DNA of 6,388 nt from Planctomycetaceae bacterium (lineage in GTDB: Bacteria; Planctomycetota; Planctomycetia; Pirellulales; Thermoguttaceae). The notes below the pieces were generated by a model. It searched no databases. It was not told where the DNA came from and worked only from the letters and a program-made list of their open reading frames with translations. Location: NCBI GenBank assembly GCA_031267635.1, contig JAIRYX010000302.1, forward strand, positions 1 to 6,388. Reading direction: 5' to 3'. Made by a program: the position numbers and the translations under genes. The stretch's first letter is position 1. Every line of letters starts with the position of its first letter. Positions 5,901 through 6,388 of this stretch are shown piece by piece.

Positions 5901-5912
5901 GTAAAGCTTTAC
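5901..5912. promoter_or_regulatory. Second 12-bp perfect palindrome upstream of thrC
   Basis: GTAAAGCTTTAC is a perfect palindrome 32 bp centre-to-centre from the one at 5869-5880, close to three helical turns. Both lie between the candidate promoter (5979-6006) and thrC, so in that case they would sit in the transcribed leader. They could also be operators of an unseen closer promoter. Confidence 0.25.
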
Positions 5913-5978
5913 GTATTTGAGTTGGAATCCCTTTGATGATTTAACAGATTGCTTTTACTAAATGACAATTTGCATTAA

Positions 5979-6006
5979 AGTATAACATTCGCAAATTTTG
6001 ACGCAA
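5979..6006 (-). promoter_or_regulatory. Candidate extended -10 promoter for thrC
   Basis: On the minus strand TATACT (5984-5979) is a 5-of-6 match to the -10 box and is preceded by TGT, which gives an extended -10 (TG-n). A weak -35, TTGCGT (6006-6001), is 16 bp upstream. It would give a leader of about 170 nt before the thrC ATG. Confidence 0.35.
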
Positions 6007-6027
6007 CCCTTGCCGAAATAAGAAATT

Positions 6028-6084
6028 TGCAACTATTCCGTCGCCCAAATCAAATAAATCCACACGGCAACTGTAGAGTTATCC
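6028..6084 (-). repeat. Short TIR-bearing element, copy 2 (diverged)
   Basis: The minus strand here aligns along its whole length with 4320-4386. GGATAACT and CAGTTGCC match GGTAACT and CAGTTGCC, GGATTTATTTG is identical, and CGACGGAATAGTTGCAAA differs from CGACTGAATAGTTACAAA at two positions. The segments between these blocks are shorter and variable. The terminal inverted repeats of this copy are imperfect. It lies 225 bp upstream of thrC in inverted orientation to copy 1. Confidence 0.55.
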
Positions 6085-6125
6085 GAAAGATTTTACTACT
6101 GCAATTATCCGAACGGCTTTACTAT
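6079..6125 (+). repeat. Two-unit tandem repeat, 26-bp period
   Basis: The 21-nt units at 6079-6099 and 6105-6125 both start TTATCCGAA and contain TTTACTA, with 17 of 21 positions identical and a period of 26 bp. The pair runs directly up to the IS terminus at 6126, and its first unit overlaps the end of repeat copy 2. It may be a duplicated target or a remnant of earlier insertions. Confidence 0.4.
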
Positions 6126-6158
6126 AGGGGACTTCTAACCCAAAAGTATTCCCACAAA
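6126..6158 (+). repeat. IS terminus next to the transposase remnant
   Basis: This sequence begins AGGGGACTTC and includes CCCAAAAGTATTCCCAC. It lies 3-35 bp outside the stop codon of the transposase remnant, where the downstream terminal repeat of an IS4-family element is expected. The inverted near-copy at 99-131 supports the reading as a terminus. The exact element edge is not determined. Confidence 0.5.
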
Positions 6159-6160
6159 TA

Positions 6161-6387
6161 TTACGCGGTGCTTTTCAAGAGTTTTTTGATCGTGGAAGGT
6201 AGTTTTTTGATTTTTCTGGGGTCGTCGTTCACGAGGTCTAACAAATCGTCGATTTTTAACAACACGAAGAAGCCATTGATACGACCAATAACCGTTTCAG
6301 TATTGCTAAACCGCTCTCCTGTTGCCAGTGTTCCAACTCGTGACCGCCGCTCTTGAGCAACTTAAAGTAACTCCCAATCTGCCAACG
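6161..6387 (-). pseudogene. C-terminal remnant of an IS4/Tn5-type transposase
   Basis: The minus-strand frame from 6387 reads RWQIGSYFKLLKSGG and then HELEHWQQES and LAILKRLLVVSMASSC, stopping at 6258-6256. This is the C-terminal signature region of IS4-family DDE transposases (the Y-x2-R-x3-E-x6-K region). R and K are present at correct spacing. The catalytic Glu position holds Gly (codon GGG, one base from GAG). A second frame, one base shifted, continues from about 6265 as VLLKIDDLLDLV and ends at 6163-6161, similar to a transposase tail. The shift, the stop, the lost Glu and the short distance between blocks point to a decayed gene, probably with an internal deletion. The N-terminal part lies outside the window. 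Confidence 0.7.
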
Positions 6388-6388
6388 A

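Noticed and set aside
6027..6356. Plus-strand 109-codon frame at the right end
   Set aside because: It is antisense to the recognisable transposase remnant and runs through the repeat and IS terminus, so it is a shadow.
1..6388. CRISPR array, tRNA or rRNA genes
   Set aside because: No regularly spaced direct repeats with unique spacers were seen. No tRNA cloverleaf with a TTCRA-type T loop, and no conserved rRNA sequence, was recognised on either strand.

Overview
The window looks like chromosomal DNA of a planctomycete (Planctomycetota). The main evidence is a DUF1559 protein: a type IV pilin-like N-terminus, a DGTSNT motif and a C-terminal H-x9-DG motif, a family expanded mainly in that phylum. 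It is followed by a small lipoprotein of the kind often seen beside such genes. The DNA is AT-richer than textbook Pirellulales, and the intergenic DNA is strongly AT-rich. A host- or gut-associated lineage (Thermoguttaceae-like) would fit, but that is inference.

Layout. Positions 1-483 hold no convincing gene. They contain a short IS-end-like sequence (99-131), one copy of a dispersed repeat (225-279) and a good sigma70-type promoter (367-395). The plus-strand unit follows: a Shine-Dalgarno sequence and ATG at 484, a run of 12 G (537-548), the DUF1559 gene (body to 1754), a strong hairpin terminator (1777-1820), a second hairpin, and a 172-residue lipoprotein gene (1871-2389). From 2590 to 5803 all genes are on the minus strand: thrC (threonine synthase), a 611-bp stretch that includes repeats and no gene upstream of nfeD between 4149 and 4414, then nfeD and fmt (methionyl-tRNA formyltransferase), which overlap by 10 bp. 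The right end (5804-6388) carries palindromes, a possible promoter, a second copy of a short TIR-bearing element, an IS terminus and the C-terminal remnant of an IS4/Tn5-type transposase.

Most notable point. The only well-supported start of the DUF1559 gene (ATG 484, with AGGAGAG upstream) is one nucleotide out of frame with the DUF1559 body. The frame is set by the 12-G homopolymer. Thirteen or ten G would give one continuous 423- or 422-residue protein, while the 12 G seen here give a 23-residue peptide ending at 553-555. This is the architecture of a phase-variable (contingency) locus, or of a slippage or -1 frameshift site. A perfect 8-bp inverted repeat begins two bases after the G run. 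A homopolymer sequencing error must be excluded first.

Second point. Several short non-coding repeats recur inside this small window in inverted orientation: 225-279 with 4221-4275, 4320-4386 with 6028-6084, and 99-131 with 6126-6158. This suggests a genome rich in small mobile or MITE-like elements. The last two pairs lie around thrC or around almost the whole window.
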